Notes: a model not told the origin generated them from the letters alone. A stretch of 59,658 nt of DNA from Pseudopyrenochaeta lycopersici (GCA_003313425.1 NHZP01000115.1:1-59658), one strand, 5' to 3'; numbered from the stretch's first letter, positions 21,560-34,051 are shown. Program-made: numbers and translations.

Positions 21560-23743
21560 GTGGCGTTGCAGGCTCTGCCAGTTGCTCGATCACTTCCATC
21601 CGTCGCTGGTCGCGGGACGCTTCGTAGTGATCTTTTACGACTTGAGCTCTCAACTGAGTCTGACAACTTCGACCTCGAACGTGTTATACCCCTTCTCAAA
21701 GCGACCCTTAATAATGAACCCGACGATGTTATCTGGAGCAAAGTCTACGCTGCCATTACCGAGTCCACTCCGCCTCCCCGCCCCGCGTCATCAATCCAGC
21801 AAACACCATGGCTGCGTAGCACGGGTAGTTTCGCGAACTCGACCGAGCACCGCAAATACGTAGACGGTGTGCTGAAGGAGGAGCTAGGCCACATGTACGT
21901 CGGAGTCCCTGGTTTCTTCGAAGCGTTCTTCGGAGAAGTCGCAAGCCTCGAGCCGGCAGCGCAGGCCGTGTTCGAAAGGTGCAAAGGAGGGGATAATCCG
22001 CTCTATCGGGAGGAGAGCGGCTGGCAGGGCTGGCCCGAAGGAGCGAGGGAACGCGACGTCTTGAGCTGGTTTGCGCAGCTTACTGGCCAGCTCTTGGGTT
22101 TCGCAGAAGAGCATCAGCCCACCTCTAGGCCTCGACGGCGGCCGCTAGCACAGCCCCATCAGCCCATACAAGACTCCACGGCCGACCGCAAATTGGATGT
22201 CGGCTTCGTGGACAACCCGAGCGCCGGCGTCGACGCCAAGTGCCGATGGTCGCAGATCCTCGTACCAGGAGAGCTTAAGAGCAACCCTTCAGCCGACATA
22301 ACCTCCAAAGCATGGCTCGACCTGGGACGATATGCGAGGGAGGTGCTCGCTGCCCAGGATAGCCGCCGCTTCGTCCTCGGCTTCACGCTGTGTGGATCGC
22401 GTATGCGGCTGTGGGAATTCGACCGGCTGGGGGGTATCGCGTCTATACCATTTGATGTCAACGAAGATGGTCTGCAGTTCGTGTCCGCCGTGCTCGGGTT
22501 CCTGTGGCTGAACGAGGAGCAGCTTGGATTCGACCCCACCATCATCACCGACGAGGACAAGCGATACATCGAGATCGAACGGGACGACCGCACAGAGCGT
22601 CTCATCATCGATGAGGTGATGAAGCGGGCACCTTGTATCGCCGGCCGAGCGACGACTTGCTGGAAAGCCCACCGCGAAGGAGATGAATCGCGATCGCCCC
22701 TTGTTATCAAAGACTCGTGGCAGTTTCCGGAACGCGAGGAGGAGGGCGAGTTGCTGCGCGAAGCGACTGACAAGGAGGTGGTCAATGTCGCGAGATACTA
22801 TCACCATGAGACGGTCCGCGTGGGCGGCCAGGATGACGACATCCGCGGGAACGTGCGACGAGGCCTGGAAATAACAAAAGCGACAAACTACAGACCGGAA
22901 AGCTCTATGCCGCCTCCAAGCACGGCTGGACGTCGCATCTCGCGGAAGGGTCAAAGCAGCAGCGCCACCGCCGGGAGGAAGCGGTCCTCGAGCTGCACGG
23001 ACGCGCCGTTGCCGCCTAGCAAGCGAACCTGTTCGAGCTCTCCGGTAAAAGGTGGAAGGGCCACAGCGAATCGAGTGCATCGCCGCATTATTGTCCGTGA
23101 CTACGGGAAGGCCATCTACAAGGCGAGCTCCAGGGTTAGCCTTCTCGCTGCACTGGAAGGCTGCATCGACGGGTACGAGTCGCTACACACACGGGCTGGT
23201 ATGCTACAACGCGATATCTCACCGAACAATCTCATGGTCAATGAGGAGGATGACAACCCCTCCTGGCGCGCGTTCCTGATCGACCTAGACCTTGCCATCA
23301 AGGAGCAGCGGGAGAAATCTTCAGGAGCACGAGGGAAGACCGGCACACGAGCGTTCATGGCGGTCGGTGTACTTCACGATGACGAGCCACATTCATTTAT
23401 GCATGATCTAGAGTCCTTCTTTTGGGTACTTTTCTGGATATGCATTCACTATAACGGGCCACAAGAGAGAGTTGTTCCACAGTTCGACAAATGGAATTAT
23501 GCGGATACGGAAGAGCTAGCTAAGTTAAAGCTAGGCACCGTATCGGACGATGCAATCTTTCGCAAAACTACCCAAGAACACTTTACGGAGTATTACCAAC
23601 CATTGATTCCCTGCGTTAGCAGATTGCGGAGGAAGGTGTTTCCTGGTGGTGGGAGGTGGAGAGATCCAAATCCAAAGCTGTACATCGAGATGAAAGAGAT
23701 CCTTCGGGCAGCACAGGACGACTTGAAGGAATTGGAGGGATAA
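21560..23743 (+). CDS. FunK1 fungal-type protein kinase (5' end uncertain)
   Basis: Continuous frame of about 727 codons. The N-terminal FunK1 region has YVDGVLKEELGHMYVGVPGF, LVPGELKSNPSADITSKAWL, LGRYAREVLAAQ and RFVLGFTLCGSRMRLWEFDR. A basic Ser-rich linker (KRTCSSSP) follows. The kinase C-lobe has LQRDISPNNLMV (about 549), LIDLDLAI in place of DFG (about 573), GTRAFMAVGVL and HSFMHDLESFFWVLFWIC. It would act as a protein kinase; targets unknown. No ATG opens the frame: the first in-frame ATG is about codon 112, inside the conserved domain, and the frame is open upstream to a TGA near 21507. A spliced upstream exon is likely. Two truncated relatives are at 35134-35343 and 36420-37022. Confidence 0.85.
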   Translation: MALQALPVARSLPSVAGRGTLRSDLLRLELSTESDNFDLERVIPLLKATLNNEPDDVIWSKVYAAITESTPPPRPASSIQQTPWLRSTGSFANSTEHRKYVDGVLKEELGHMYVGVPGFFEAFFGEVASLEPAAQAVFERCKGGDNPLYREESGWQGWPEGARERDVLSWFAQLTGQLLGFAEEHQPTSRPRRRPLAQPHQPIQDSTADRKLDVGFVDNPSAGVDAKCRWSQILVPGELKSNPSADITSKAWLDLGRYAREVLAAQDSRRFVLGFTLCGSRMRLWEFDRLGGIASIPFDVNEDGLQFVSAVLGFLWLNEEQLGFDPTIITDEDKRYIEIERDDRTERLIIDEVMKRAPCIAGRATTCWKAHREGDESRSPLVIKDSWQFPEREEEGELLREATDKEVVNVARYYHHETVRVGGQDDDIRGNVRRGLEITKATNYRPESSMPPPSTAGRRISRKGQSSSATAGRKRSSSCTDAPLPPSKRTCSSSPVKGGRATANRVHRRIIVRDYGKAIYKASSRVSLLAALEGCIDGYESLHTRAGMLQRDISPNNLMVNEEDDNPSWRAFLIDLDLAIKEQREKSSGARGKTGTRAFMAVGVLHDDEPHSFMHDLESFFWVLFWICIHYNGPQERVVPQFDKWNYADTEELAKLKLGTVSDDAIFRKTTQEHFTEYYQPLIPCVSRLRRKVFPGGGRWRDPNPKLYIEMKEILRAAQDDLKELEG

Positions 23744-24958
23744 GGAGATGGCATGTTCCAGATCTATGTGCAAACTCGTAGACATTAGCAGTTACCGCTA
23801 ATTTAGCATTGTGATCTCGTCTGCATTGTCATATGCACCTTGCTAGCATCGTGAGATGTTTTTTTCCAATATATATTCATAGAGAAGGTTTAGGAGATTT
23901 GCCGCCTGTAATCGATCAAAATATGCTAAAGGAAGGGATACTCTTAAAAGGAATGCGCTGTATGTCGCCTGACTACTCCAAGCTTCTAGCCGTTTCTTGG
24001 ATAGATGGGAACGGCCCAAATCGCCATGTCGGGACTGGTATTTGACGGTCATTCTTCTTCTCCTGGTAAAGGTTGCAATTCTTTTTAGAAAACTCTCCTA
24101 AATGTTTGTCCGAACTCGAATCCTTCGGCATCTTGGGGTAAGGTGACTCATTCAGACAACAAGAATCTGTAGATGCCGAGATGCCATGTGGATGAAAGAT
24201 GTAATGGTAGGAATTATAAGGGGAAAACCTGTGCATGATGATATGATGACAGCTTGCATAGATCACGTGCTGGAATCAATGTAGCTGGTAATGATGCCAC
24301 TCAACACGGCACCACTAGGCATCAATGGTCTTATAAATGATCTGATAGGGCCTGGCGACGCAGGTGCGGTTCATCAACCGAATCATGCAAAGCTTTCATG
24401 CTGTGTCAACAGATCCTGGTGCAGACTTCTATCGCTGATGTTCAATATACGATGAAGAGTCGGTACGCACTCTCATGCACGCTTTAAGCTATGCTTGACA
24501 TAATCAAGCGTTAAGATAGCAGGGTAGGCAGGGGAACGGGAAGGAGGAAGCCATCGAGTTCTGCTAGCATGCTTGACTTGTCAGCTGAGTCTCAACGGTG
24601 AGATGTGGTACTTAGCTGAGCTGGCAATACCTTCACGGGCGGCGGGTTGAGGTTGTCTGGCAGTCACCATCCTGTGAGTCCCTAAAAATAGATTGAACTT
24701 GATCTGTGCAGTTTCCCATTCGGGCTCCTTTGCTTTTCGGGCTCAGACACAGCCCGAACGTTTTTCTGCGCGAGAAATAGCGACCTCAACAGCGCAAGCG
24801 AACCACTAATAAGCCCAGATGGAGAAAAGCGGATTCGTACCATTGCCCCGCGCCATAATTAAGCATCGACCGAGCATGCGCGTATAAGTACTCCAGCTAT
24901 CGCGACTCCATTTCAAGACATACATACCCTCAATTATTTTCCGACCCGCTCATTAAAT
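23744..24958. other. intergenic region with dispersed repeat 24611-24760
   Basis: 24611-24760 is nearly identical to 36043-36190 in inverted orientation (for example GGCGGCGGGTTGAGGTTGTC). 24420-24600 resembles the degraded LINE-associated block at 19230-19460. No gene supported. Confidence 0.6.
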
Positions 24959-25075
24959 CATGGCTCTCCAATGGAACATGGCCACTGAAGATGAAATCAT
25001 TCGGCATTGTTCACGCTCCAATCCGGACCGGAACGTAATCAGCGAACTGGAGGGAGGGCTTTCAGTCATTTCTTA
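24959..25075 (+). pseudogene. N-terminal fragment resembling fungal APH-type kinase genes
   Basis: An ATG in a fair context opens MALQWNMATEDEIIRHCSRS, then NPDRNVISELEGG, followed by a stop at 25073. This resembles, from memory, the N-termini of fungal aminoglycoside-phosphotransferase-like proteins, but no kinase motif follows. Either a relic or an unrelated short protein. Confidence 0.3.
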
Positions 25076-25852
25076 ATTCCAAAGGCGAACCGATGGATGT
25101 GGACGGAGGAAATAATGTTTCTGATCCGAGCTCGAGTACCCTGACCTACATACGCAGCTGTACGTGATATGGCTGATAAGCTGCTCGCTGCGCGCGGCGC
25201 AGGCCAGGTTGGGCAGAAGTGGCCCTCCAACTTTGTTAGGCGTAGAGACGCTCTCATCAGCTAGTTCTCGTGACAACCGCAGCTCAACTTCCCCATGTAC
25301 CCCACCATACGGCTATATCTATGTCGCAGACTCCTCTGAAAGAAGATAGAAGACGAGACGGGATGGGACGAAGGGAAACTTACATCTTGAAATGGCGATA
25401 GATGTCTTCCATCGGCATCCTGCTTGATCGTTGTTGGGATTTGATGGCTACACGAAAGCCGAATCAGTCTCCTGGCTTGTGAAGCATGCGCAAGTCACAG
25501 CCTACGGCCCGCTTGTTTTATCTTTAACCATATTAATCTCAATAGCGCTCAAGTTGTATCATCCGTAGACCGTCAGAGTAGTCTACCATAGACTGACGAA
25601 GTAGTTTTGGCCTAAACATTGAATAATAGGGATAGCCAATAGACTTTGCGACTATATTGTTTCCTATGCTGATGTGCATCAAGTCTAGGCTCCCAGTCAC
25701 TGTCTTTGTAGGAGTGAGCTATCAGATTCAGCCACGGCCATGGTGCAAGCGGTGTTCATCGATGACGTGGTCGGAGTGCTTGTGCTGAAGTCATGCAGTT
25801 CCTGTGCAGGGCTCCTGGACGCTCACCCTCGCTTGCAGACATGTCGACAATC
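25076..25852. other. intergenic region
   Basis: No frame with recognisable content on either strand. Confidence 0.4.
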
Positions 25853-26280
25853 AAGCCGATCAAGCCTCGGCTTCAAACTTGGCTTGAGGCTTGTTCTGGT
25901 GTTATAAACTTGACTTGTTCAGCTTGATAGAGTAAATAGAGGGCAGCTTGACTTGGTAGCTTGATAGTGGCTTGATAGTTTAGTGTATTATAGATTGCTT
26001 GCCCATATAAATTACTTGCTGTCCTGATCCTAATCACATAAGCCGTACATGGCCTCGATCTCAGCATCAGCTATTGTTGCCCTAGTAGCACTGTTACCCT
26101 GATCTAAGCCAGCTTTGCGCCACCGTCTAACGCACTGTATAGCAGCTAGTAACTGAGGTTTGATTGATCGCCTTCGGGGTTTAAGAAGGTCGCCAAGTTT
26201 ACTGAACATACGCTCGCACTTACAACTTGAAGCTGGTAATGTCCATCCCTGGGTCGCGCAAAACCCACCGTGCCGCAAAA
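25853..26280 (-). mobile_element. 3' end of a different hAT element (relic)
   Basis: The minus-strand frame 26278-26030 reads WTLPASSCKCERMFSKLGDL then LKPRRRSIKPQLLAAIQCVR, the hAT C-terminal motif. Downstream (25853-25980) the sequence is packed with GCTTGA/TCAAGC motifs, the kind of subterminal repeats found at hAT ends. The rest of the transposase is missing; the frame begins abruptly at about 26280. Confidence 0.65.
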
Positions 26281-26918
26281 TACAAGGGGTACTTGAACTT
26301 CAAGCCACTGTAATTCCGCGCACACGTTAATAATAGGTTAAATTCTCTATAAGTCGTGTGCTGTGCCTACTTTTACACATTTATAACCATTCCCACCAAA
26401 AAATTACGTCCGCATCGTTACCTTCGCGCTCAACGCGCAGAGAGACTCGTTAGAGGCTATAAAAGTGTCTCTTCTCTAGAGTGCCACCGTTAAGCTTTTG
26501 CTACCCTTGAATACTCAAAAAAGTCTTACCTAAGGCTGAAATACTTACTGTAACGCTGGAAGGTTATTATCAGCCTTGTGTTTGCTGTGGCGCGCAAATT
26601 CATGCGCGATCGCCACCCTGGTCGATACTTCCAATCAAAGCGCATCCACTCCTGGCTAGTGCGAAACGTCATGCATAATCATCAATGTGTAACTATATAG
26701 AACCTGATAGATTTTTAGGCGACAGCCAGTTTGGGCTTCGCCCTGCGGCCATTTCGGGTTCTTTCGCAAAGACCAAAACATTTGCCTGAACGTGCTCTTT
26801 GTATCTATTCTTCTCAGACTGTCGATTTTGCACCATCACATTTCTTGTGAAGTCATTCGGTTCAAGATGCGCTCCTTTGTCTTAGTGACCAATCTCGGCA
26901 ACGCCATTTCTAACATAA
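26281..26918. other. intergenic region
   Basis: AT-rich. A short frame near 26560-26680 with CVCCGAQIHA is not supported by anything else. Confidence 0.4.
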
Positions 26919-27639
26919 TGGAATGCAGATGACCCTTGGGCACGCTTGCAAGTGAGTAATCCAACATCGGGACGCTCACTCACAGAAAAGATACTCAAAA
27001 GCCTGCACTGCGCTGAATCGATCGAACACGATGCGGCCATTGATCCTGTCAAGCTTAGAATGGTAAGAATCATCCTTTACCACCAGTACCAGCAGAAATG
27101 CAACGAACTCAAAGGAGACTCCCACCTATCGAGCCAACTTTCTCAGGGTAGAGGTGTAGCGAGTGTAGCGAAGGACTTCATTCTAGAGACGATCCATGAG
27201 TGTCACCACAAGGACATGAATGTGGACTTGAAGAAAAAGCGCGAAAACAGTTTGAAATGGCACATAAGATTAGGCAAGAGATGGTCTTACGTGGCGTTTT
27301 ACCTAGGGCTAGGAATCATTTTGACCTGCAGCAACGACTTGGAGCTTTCTATGTAAGTCATGGATAATCACGCAAGCGCACGCACTTGGCTCACCAAATT
27401 GCTCTAGCAACGATACCGGAACATTTTTGGACCGAAATTTGACGGCTCTTTTGACATACTTGCTACATGGGTATCCGAGAGGCGTTCAGGTCAGCCAAAT
27501 GGCTGACTCGCTAGTCAAAGCCATGATGGAAGGAGCCGTACCGCTTGAACTTTCAATGGCTATTGCTGCAGTGCGTGGCATGAGCGGATACCAACAGGAA
27601 GAAGAAAAGTCTGCCGTCGAGATTCAAGATGAATGGTAG
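26919..27639 (+). CDS. uncharacterised two-exon gene
   Basis: Exon 1 frame is open from 26919; exon 2 runs 27408-27639. The intron (27353-27407, 55 nt; GTAAGT...GCTCTAG) joins ELSI to NDTGTFLDRNLTALLTYLL in frame, which is the main support. The first in-frame ATG is at 27060 (MVRIILYHQYQQK), but the frame is open and protein-like for about 47 codons before it, so a 5' exon may be missing from the model. The product would be mostly helical, about 170-215 aa, basic in exon 1 (KKKRENSLKWHIRLGKRW) with a hydrophobic stretch (VAFYLGLGIILTC) at the exon 1 end. No family recognised. Confidence 0.5.
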
Positions 27640-28522
27640 CCAGTGGAACGACCCAGAGGTTTCGTTCGTGTAATATCCGTGTAGAACAGGTTCGAGGCAA
27701 CTGATGAGGATGACGTAATCTTGCAGGGGGTCCTACGGAAACCGACGTCCTCAAATCCAACTAAGACGTAGCTAGTACATTTTCATCGTTTGGCTTGGGA
27801 TTTCTTGGGTATAATAAGATTTATTACCTTATCCGCCACTATAATAGTATCCTTTGTCTATGCAATGCAGCTTGCGCCGTCGTTCCGCAACGCCGGATCA
27901 GAACGACCTTACCACCAATATATATAAGAACCCCGCACATGTCGGCATTTCTCTAATTACTAGCGTAACTACTTACGCATTAGCCTTCCTACGGGACAGG
28001 GGTTGTGACTAGTGATAGCTTATTTTTTGGCTGGTCCTAATCTACCAGTAATGTTAATTAACAAGTGGTTATTTCGAGCCACCCACATGCCTTGTTCCGC
28101 AGCATTAACAATCTTCACAGAGATAGATATTAAGCAACACCTGATCAGGTTTGTCGAAAGTTGAAATAAGTTGTTATTCGGGTCAGTGCTCTAACAATCA
28201 AATTCTTTGCACCAATAAGAACTGTAGTTTCCAACCCTCGCCCTACAGTCTAACCGAAACGTAACAAAGTAGGGAATCTACTCCAATAGATATTCTAGTC
28301 AATATGTTAAAATGAAGTTCAACTCTATCACCTGTTTAAAAGGACTAAGTATTTGCGCCAATAGAGCCCTTATCTCCTCAATTATTGTCTTGGAATTTGC
28401 CTACACTCAAATGAATTTTCTCGTATTCGGGTATCATTTTGCTTAAATTGCTCAACTCACTGCTTTGACCTAATAGTCTCATTCTGCAACCGTCCGCTAG
28501 AGTTCTTACATTCATAGCCATA
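27640..28522. other. intergenic region, promoter side of AA9 gene
   Basis: AT-rich with no gene. The last 100-200 bp precede the AA9 ATG. Confidence 0.4.
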
Positions 28523-29484
28523 ATGGTGAACGCTCTTAGCATTACAGCTGTCCTCAGCACAACCGCCAGTACTGCACTAGGACATGGTACAGTTTCTGGC
28601 ATTGTGGCGAATGGCGTTTATACTGGCGGCTGGAAAATAAGCTACTGGTACGATCTTGCCAACAAGGTCCCTGTTCCACAAACTCCAGGCTGGTACATGG
28701 AGCAGTTAGACAATGGCTTCGTCCCGCCTAATGACTATCAGTATGAAATCCCACATGTTTAGTTCAACCACTTGCGGGAGCTATCTTCAGGCTAACACCA
28801 TATATAGAAACCCAAACATTATCTGCCACAAGAATGCAATCAATGCCAACGTCTCTGCGACAGTACCTGCTGGAGGAACAGTGCAATTCCAGTGGACGAC
28901 CTGGCCGCATGAATACGGCCCCGTGCTGACCTACGTCGCAAATTGTGGTACTAGCTGTAGCACTGTAAGTTAGTTTTCGCCCGCTTACAGAACACTACCA
29001 CATAGAGTTTTTGTCGCCAAATTCATACAAAAATACTAAAATCAATAAAGGTTGACAAGAAGACCCTAAAATGGGTCAAGATTGACGAGTCTGGAATCAA
29101 CCTCAGTACTCAAAAATGGGCTACCGGGACTTTGATGGCGAACAACAATTCATGGACCATTACTGTGCCAAAGACTCTTGCTGCAGGTATGCCAGCTATG
29201 ATTGCATTTCCACACTTCAAAGTCGGGGTGAGTACTAAAGGTAACCGACAGGTCATTACGTCTTCCGCCACGAGATCATTGCTTGTCATGGCTGCGGATC
29301 GCTCAATGGAGCACAAAACTACCCCTTCTGCCTCAACATCGATGTCACAGGTTCCGGCACGGCTAATCCCACTGGAACTCTCGGGACTGCTCTCTATAAA
29401 GCAACTGACCCAGGCATTTACTTCAACCCTTATGTCACGATAACTAACTACACTATCCCAGGGCCCACTTTGTGGAAGGGCTAG
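28523..29484 (+). CDS. AA9 (GH61) lytic polysaccharide monooxygenase
   Basis: Four exons: 28523-28740, 28808-28964, 29051-29186, 29252-29484; 247 aa. All introns are GT-AG with matching phases (GTATGA, GTAAGT, GTATGC donors). Copper enzyme that breaks glycosidic bonds in cellulose or related glucans outside the cell. The signal peptide ends ...STALG and the mature protein would begin with His21 ([11 protein letters not shown]), the first copper ligand. Further motifs are [31 protein letters not shown] (second and neighbouring histidines) and [17 protein letters not shown] with the axial Tyr context. No carbohydrate-binding module follows. The usual second-ligand motif is slightly changed (IIACH), but the pattern is intact. 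Confidence 0.92.
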
Positions 29485-30064
29485 TAATTTTTCATATGCT
29501 TTCGGTAGCCAAATAGCATTCAGCAAGAAAGTCAGTGAGACGAAGCTTGAAGTCACCTTCATTTAGCTCATGCGGGGTAACAGGAGGAGGAACCAAGTAC
29601 CTCAACTTAGTAGCTAGTGTCAAAGCTATTGAAAATATTCCAAACACTTTTATGCGGAAAATGAAAGGTCTCTACTTGAGCGTCTTGTCTCCTTCTTGTC
29701 TACCTTCTTTGTTGATCGTTTAGTTTCCCTAACGTTTATGGGAATTTCATGTCTAATCTCCTGATTTGATTTCGAGCATGGTGCAAAAAATACCAGAAGA
29801 CCCATAAGAGATGTCCCCCCAACGTTATTGCCATGTAAGTAAGCCGGCTATCTGCTCTAGATGAAGACTGACAGTTATCAGAGAGCACTGCCAACATGAG
29901 AACTGTCCAGATTGCACTTCAGCCCAGAAGGGACGCAAGTGGGGGGGGGAGGGGTGGTAAATAACCATAGTTTGCAGGAATCGCTCGCGGAGCATACATA
30001 GGAAGTACGCATGAACCGCTTTCTTGCACTATCGTTCGGATTCACAGTGTTCCACTACAGTTGG
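29485..30064. other. intergenic region
   Basis: Nothing recognised except a run of eleven G with one A break near 29941-29955. Confidence 0.4.
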
Positions 30065-30476
30065 TTATAGTGAAAGGTGAAGTTCGTTGTTGTATGCAAG
30101 GCCAATACAAGACTCTTGGACCCTTTCGTGGATGCCTTCTTCAAACCCTTTCCCTTCTAGCAAGAAGATCTCACTTAATAGATCCCAATAGTGTTTCTCA
30201 TAATCTTTAGTTGGGAAAGTAAGAATTTGGTCTGACCTCTCTCTCATTATAATCAATTAAGGGTTCTTGTTGTGATACGCATCTACGGGCTTTAGCGATT
30301 CTTGGCCGATAGAATTCTAAGAATTCTTTTAAATGCTTCTCACACTCTGCTATACTATGATTCGGAAGCCGATTCATTTTACGCTCTTGAAAGATGCCGC
30401 GAAAGAGAGCTTCGTATTCGATCGCAGTCCAAGGGTTTTGATGGCCTCTAAGGTTAGCATGTGAAGAGAATAGCAA
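30065..30476 (-). pseudogene. unknown helical protein, frame broken
   Basis: Two overlapping minus-strand frames appear to be one protein: NPWTAIEYEALFRGIFQERK, then LKEFLEFYRPRIAKARRC in the first, and FPTKDYEKHYWDLLSEIFLL in the second. They overlap at about 30208-30255, where a one-base change in register is needed. It may be a frameshifted gene or a missed short intron. No family recognised. Confidence 0.35.
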
Positions 30477-31267
30477 GGCGAATACCTACCTCGCTCTCAT
30501 ATTTCCGTATGTTGTACTGGTAGTGTTGGAATCAGGAGGGTAAAAGCTTCTACTACTCTACCGAAGTTCAGAAGGAGGTTTCCTCTAAATATATCGCTAT
30601 GTCTGTCACTAATAGCTTCGGTTTCGTCACGTGCCCACTGTATTCCCGGCCGAGCGGCCATCGGCAGCCGTGAGAACATCGATTTCTCCTCTCGCCATGC
30701 CCCCGAACAGCTTCGCGAGGCATTCTCTCGAGCCATTACACAGCGGTGGGAAGGCCTGGTACTGAAGGGACGAGATGAACCTTACTACTCACTCTCTAGA
30801 AATAATAGATTCATCAAGCTGAAGAAAGACTACATCCAAGGGCTAGGAGACACTACTAATTTTGCTATCGTCGGTAGCCGCCGCAATGCGATAGACGAAC
30901 AAGAACTTGGGATGGGGAAGTTGCAGTAGACATCATTCTATATTGGTTATCTAGAGAACAAGGACCAGGTTTGCCGTCTTAACGTCAAGCCGATATTTCG
31001 CGTCATCGACAAGGTAGGCCAGCACGGTATGGCCAAAGAGGATATTCGTTTTCTCAACAGACTTAGATACTTCCAAGAAACACCTTTTTCTCTCTCTACC
31101 CCCGAGCTCGGCGTCAGGTTAGAACAAGGGAAGCTACCTTGGCCAACCGACTTGTTTAAGCGACCCTTCGTCGCGGATGTAATAGGCGCTAGCTTTAACA
31201 AACCGGCCAATACCAGGTATTATACTCTGCGATTTCCTTAGGTGCAGAAGATCCATCAGGACCGCAC

Positions 31268-31275
31268 GTTCAAGG
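31268..31275 (+). repeat. 8-bp target-site duplication, left (hAT copy B)
   Basis: GTTCAAGG, repeated exactly at 34052-34059. Confidence 0.95.
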
Positions 31276-34051
31276 CAGACTTGTCGGCAATTCAATATTG
31301 ATTGATAAGGGTGATATTGATATTGAATTGATATCCAGACCCAAGATTGATATTGAATTGATAATATTGCCAAGAATCACCCGATTGGGACTAGCATATA
31401 GAATCTATGGTGTTTCAGACACTTTGGGCACCTATAGTCCGGAAAGCCCATTGTCATCGCTTTCTACTTCGGCTGTGATATTGCCAGGATCTTCTGCCGG
31501 TATGTAGAGTGTCTGGATAAGCCCGTTCTTATTCCAATTACCCAGAACCTCTGTCATCTCCACAATCCATGCTCCTAGCCTAGCTCTGTCCCATGAGATA
31601 GTTCTCCGTACGCCTGAGAAGACGCGCTCGGCTTCATCAGACATTGGAGGAATAGAAAGGATATCCATCGCCATTTGATGAAGCCGAGGGTATTCTAGTC
31701 GCTGCTCCTCTTTACACCACCACTCCAAAGGAGAGCAAGTGATCTTACAAGGCTTTGCGTTCACAAATTTCTCGAATTCATCCTCCTCTTCCTCCTCTTC
31801 CATAACGTCAAGCTCCGCCGCAAGCCTCTCAAATTTTGAGAGTTCTGGTTGTGAATTATCCGCCTCCTTCTGCGACTTTAGAAGAGGCAGATCCTTATAA
31901 TTTGCCCAAATCTCTCTTGCGGTAGTAAGGGCCGGTTCTCTCCAGGAGGATACCCAATTGATATCAATATACTTGAGGCGGCGTCGGGGATGGAGGAGGA
32001 GGGCTGTGGTATAGGCAGGCGCTTCGTCAGAGGATTTGTAATACTTGTCAAGGACATACCACCCCATATTAATGGAGTTGACTATATGGGAGTTGTTTTT
32101 ATATTGAATCTACTTAAGATTAGCAGTATAAATAAGTTTTTTATCAGCAACATACCTTTGCTTCCTCGTAGTGTTTAAAGAGGATATCCATTGTCCAGAG
32201 AGCTTGGTCAAGCGATGACCAGTTAGCTTCCTGTGTAAGTGTTGCTTGATTAAATGGCTGTAAGAATTCAAGAGTCATTGTAAGAGTCTCCCAATCTTCC
32301 GCAGAAAGAACAGCGCCACCAAGGGCTCTATGATGCTTTTGACAGAACTTATTCAAAGCATCCTGCTTCTCAACGGCCAATGCAATCAACTTGTACCAGG
32401 AGTTCCAGCGTGTTGCGTTATCGATGCCCAGAAGCTTCCCAGCAAGTGCCTCCCACTCATCAGTCAATATAGTGGAGGAGCGAATATAGACAGCGATACC
32501 ATGGAGGCTCCCAAGCGCTCCATTGGACTGCCACCTAGCCTCGTTAAGGAGTCGCATTCTTTTGCCTTTCTTGTCGCCTCTCTTCTCACGAAGCTGCTCT
32601 TGCAATGCTTCAACCACAGTGATATCAGACTCCTCTTTTGCAGCCTCAATGGCAGCCTCAAGGGCTTCTACTGTAGTTGCAAAGAGGAAGGCATCAAGAG
32701 ATAGATTGATTATATGACCGCTGCATCGAATCCGCCTCTTTTTTGCATTGAATTCCACCCCAATTTTTGTAAGAGCATTTGCAATAGCCCTACAACAAGT
32801 GTCGTTACTGGAAGCATTATCCCCAATAATATAGCCTGTCTTCTCCGTAACCTCATAGGCTTGTATTGTCTCGAGAATATGCCTTGCCATCGTCTCGCCG
32901 CTGTGAGAGAAGCGACACTGTGGGAGGGAGAGGAGAGCTTTGCGGAGGGTGTAGTCGTGTCCAACGAATTGCGCGCAGATGCCAAGGAATGATTTCCGGT
33001 TTGCCGATGACCAGAGATCGATAGAGTAGTGGATTTGAGACTTTGCCCTGTGTAGGCGCTCCTTAATGGTAGCGTAGTGTGTTTTAAAGCTTCGCTCAAT
33101 GTGGACAGGTATAGTAGTGTGTGACTCGATAAGTAGGTTTTCGACCTCTGGATTAACTGCCATTAGGAGCGCTTGGTATTCTGGCCATTCAACACAGTTG
33201 AAAGGCAAGCGGCGGCGAGTAACAAGCTGGATTTGTGCCTCGTAGAAGGCGTCTTTGTTAAGCGCCTTCGTAAGAACCTCCTCCACATCCTCGGTATTCT
33301 TCTCTACCTGCTTCTTTACCGACATTTGAAGGGCTGCTTGGAGAGAGACTTGCCGTACTTTCTTTCCCTTCGGCTCTTCAACATCAACGTAGACTTGATG
33401 TAGATTCGCCATATGAGTCCTAGCGTTAGTGGTAATAGCAGTAGCCCAGGGTTTCCCATAGCCGTCACAGTCCTTACAATACATCAGTGATTGCCCTGAC
33501 TTATCGCGCATTGCCTCATCATTCTCTGGCTTCCGAAAGTGTGTCCATATATCAGCAGCACGCCTCTTTCTTGACTTTACGTCCTCACGGCTACGGTCAG
33601 GTCGATGTGGTTTGTCATTGAGGAAGCGCCATGGACTAGGAGAGGCTCTGGAGGAAGGCGTAGTGGGTAGAGAGGGTGTGGATGAGGAGGAAGGAGGTCG
33701 GATAGGCCGACCTTGGGAGTTCTGGGAGGCCATAACGTTGTAGAATGGTTTATGGCGGTGGTTGTGGAGCATGCAGCAGAGAGATAAACCGGTAGATACC
33801 CTGGGATTTGCACGCAAAAGGTGCAAAAAAGGAAAACGCGAAAGGACGCGAAAGGGCGCGGAAGAACACCAAAAAAGGCGAAAAAAGGCGAAAAAAGCAA
33901 AAAGGTGGTGAGAAGTGGGTGTGCACGTGCCCTTATCAATACTTATCAATATTGAATTGATAACGATATCCCATATTGATATTGCCTACTTGGATGAATA
34001 TTGATATTGATTGATAAGAACATTGATAAGCACATATTGCCGACAAGTCTG
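31276..34051 (-). mobile_element. hAT-family DNA transposon, copy B (2776 bp)
   Basis: Same ends (CAGACTTGTCGGCAAT), same length and, by comparison of all open frames and both terminal regions, the same sequence as copy A at 11138-13913. Different perfect 8-bp duplication (GTTCAAGG). Inserted in the ligase-like gene. Confidence 0.95.
31432..33733 (-). CDS. hAT transposase (copy B), one intron
   Basis: Exons 33733-32156 and 32109-31432, intron 32110-32155. Sequence, intron and predicted 751-aa product are the same as in copy A (BED-like finger, RNase H-like core, LEWWCKEE dimerisation motif). No defects seen. Confidence 0.92.

Noticed and set aside
22159..23080. Long minus-strand frames of 208 and 263 codons
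   Set aside because: Antisense shadows of the FunK1 kinase gene.
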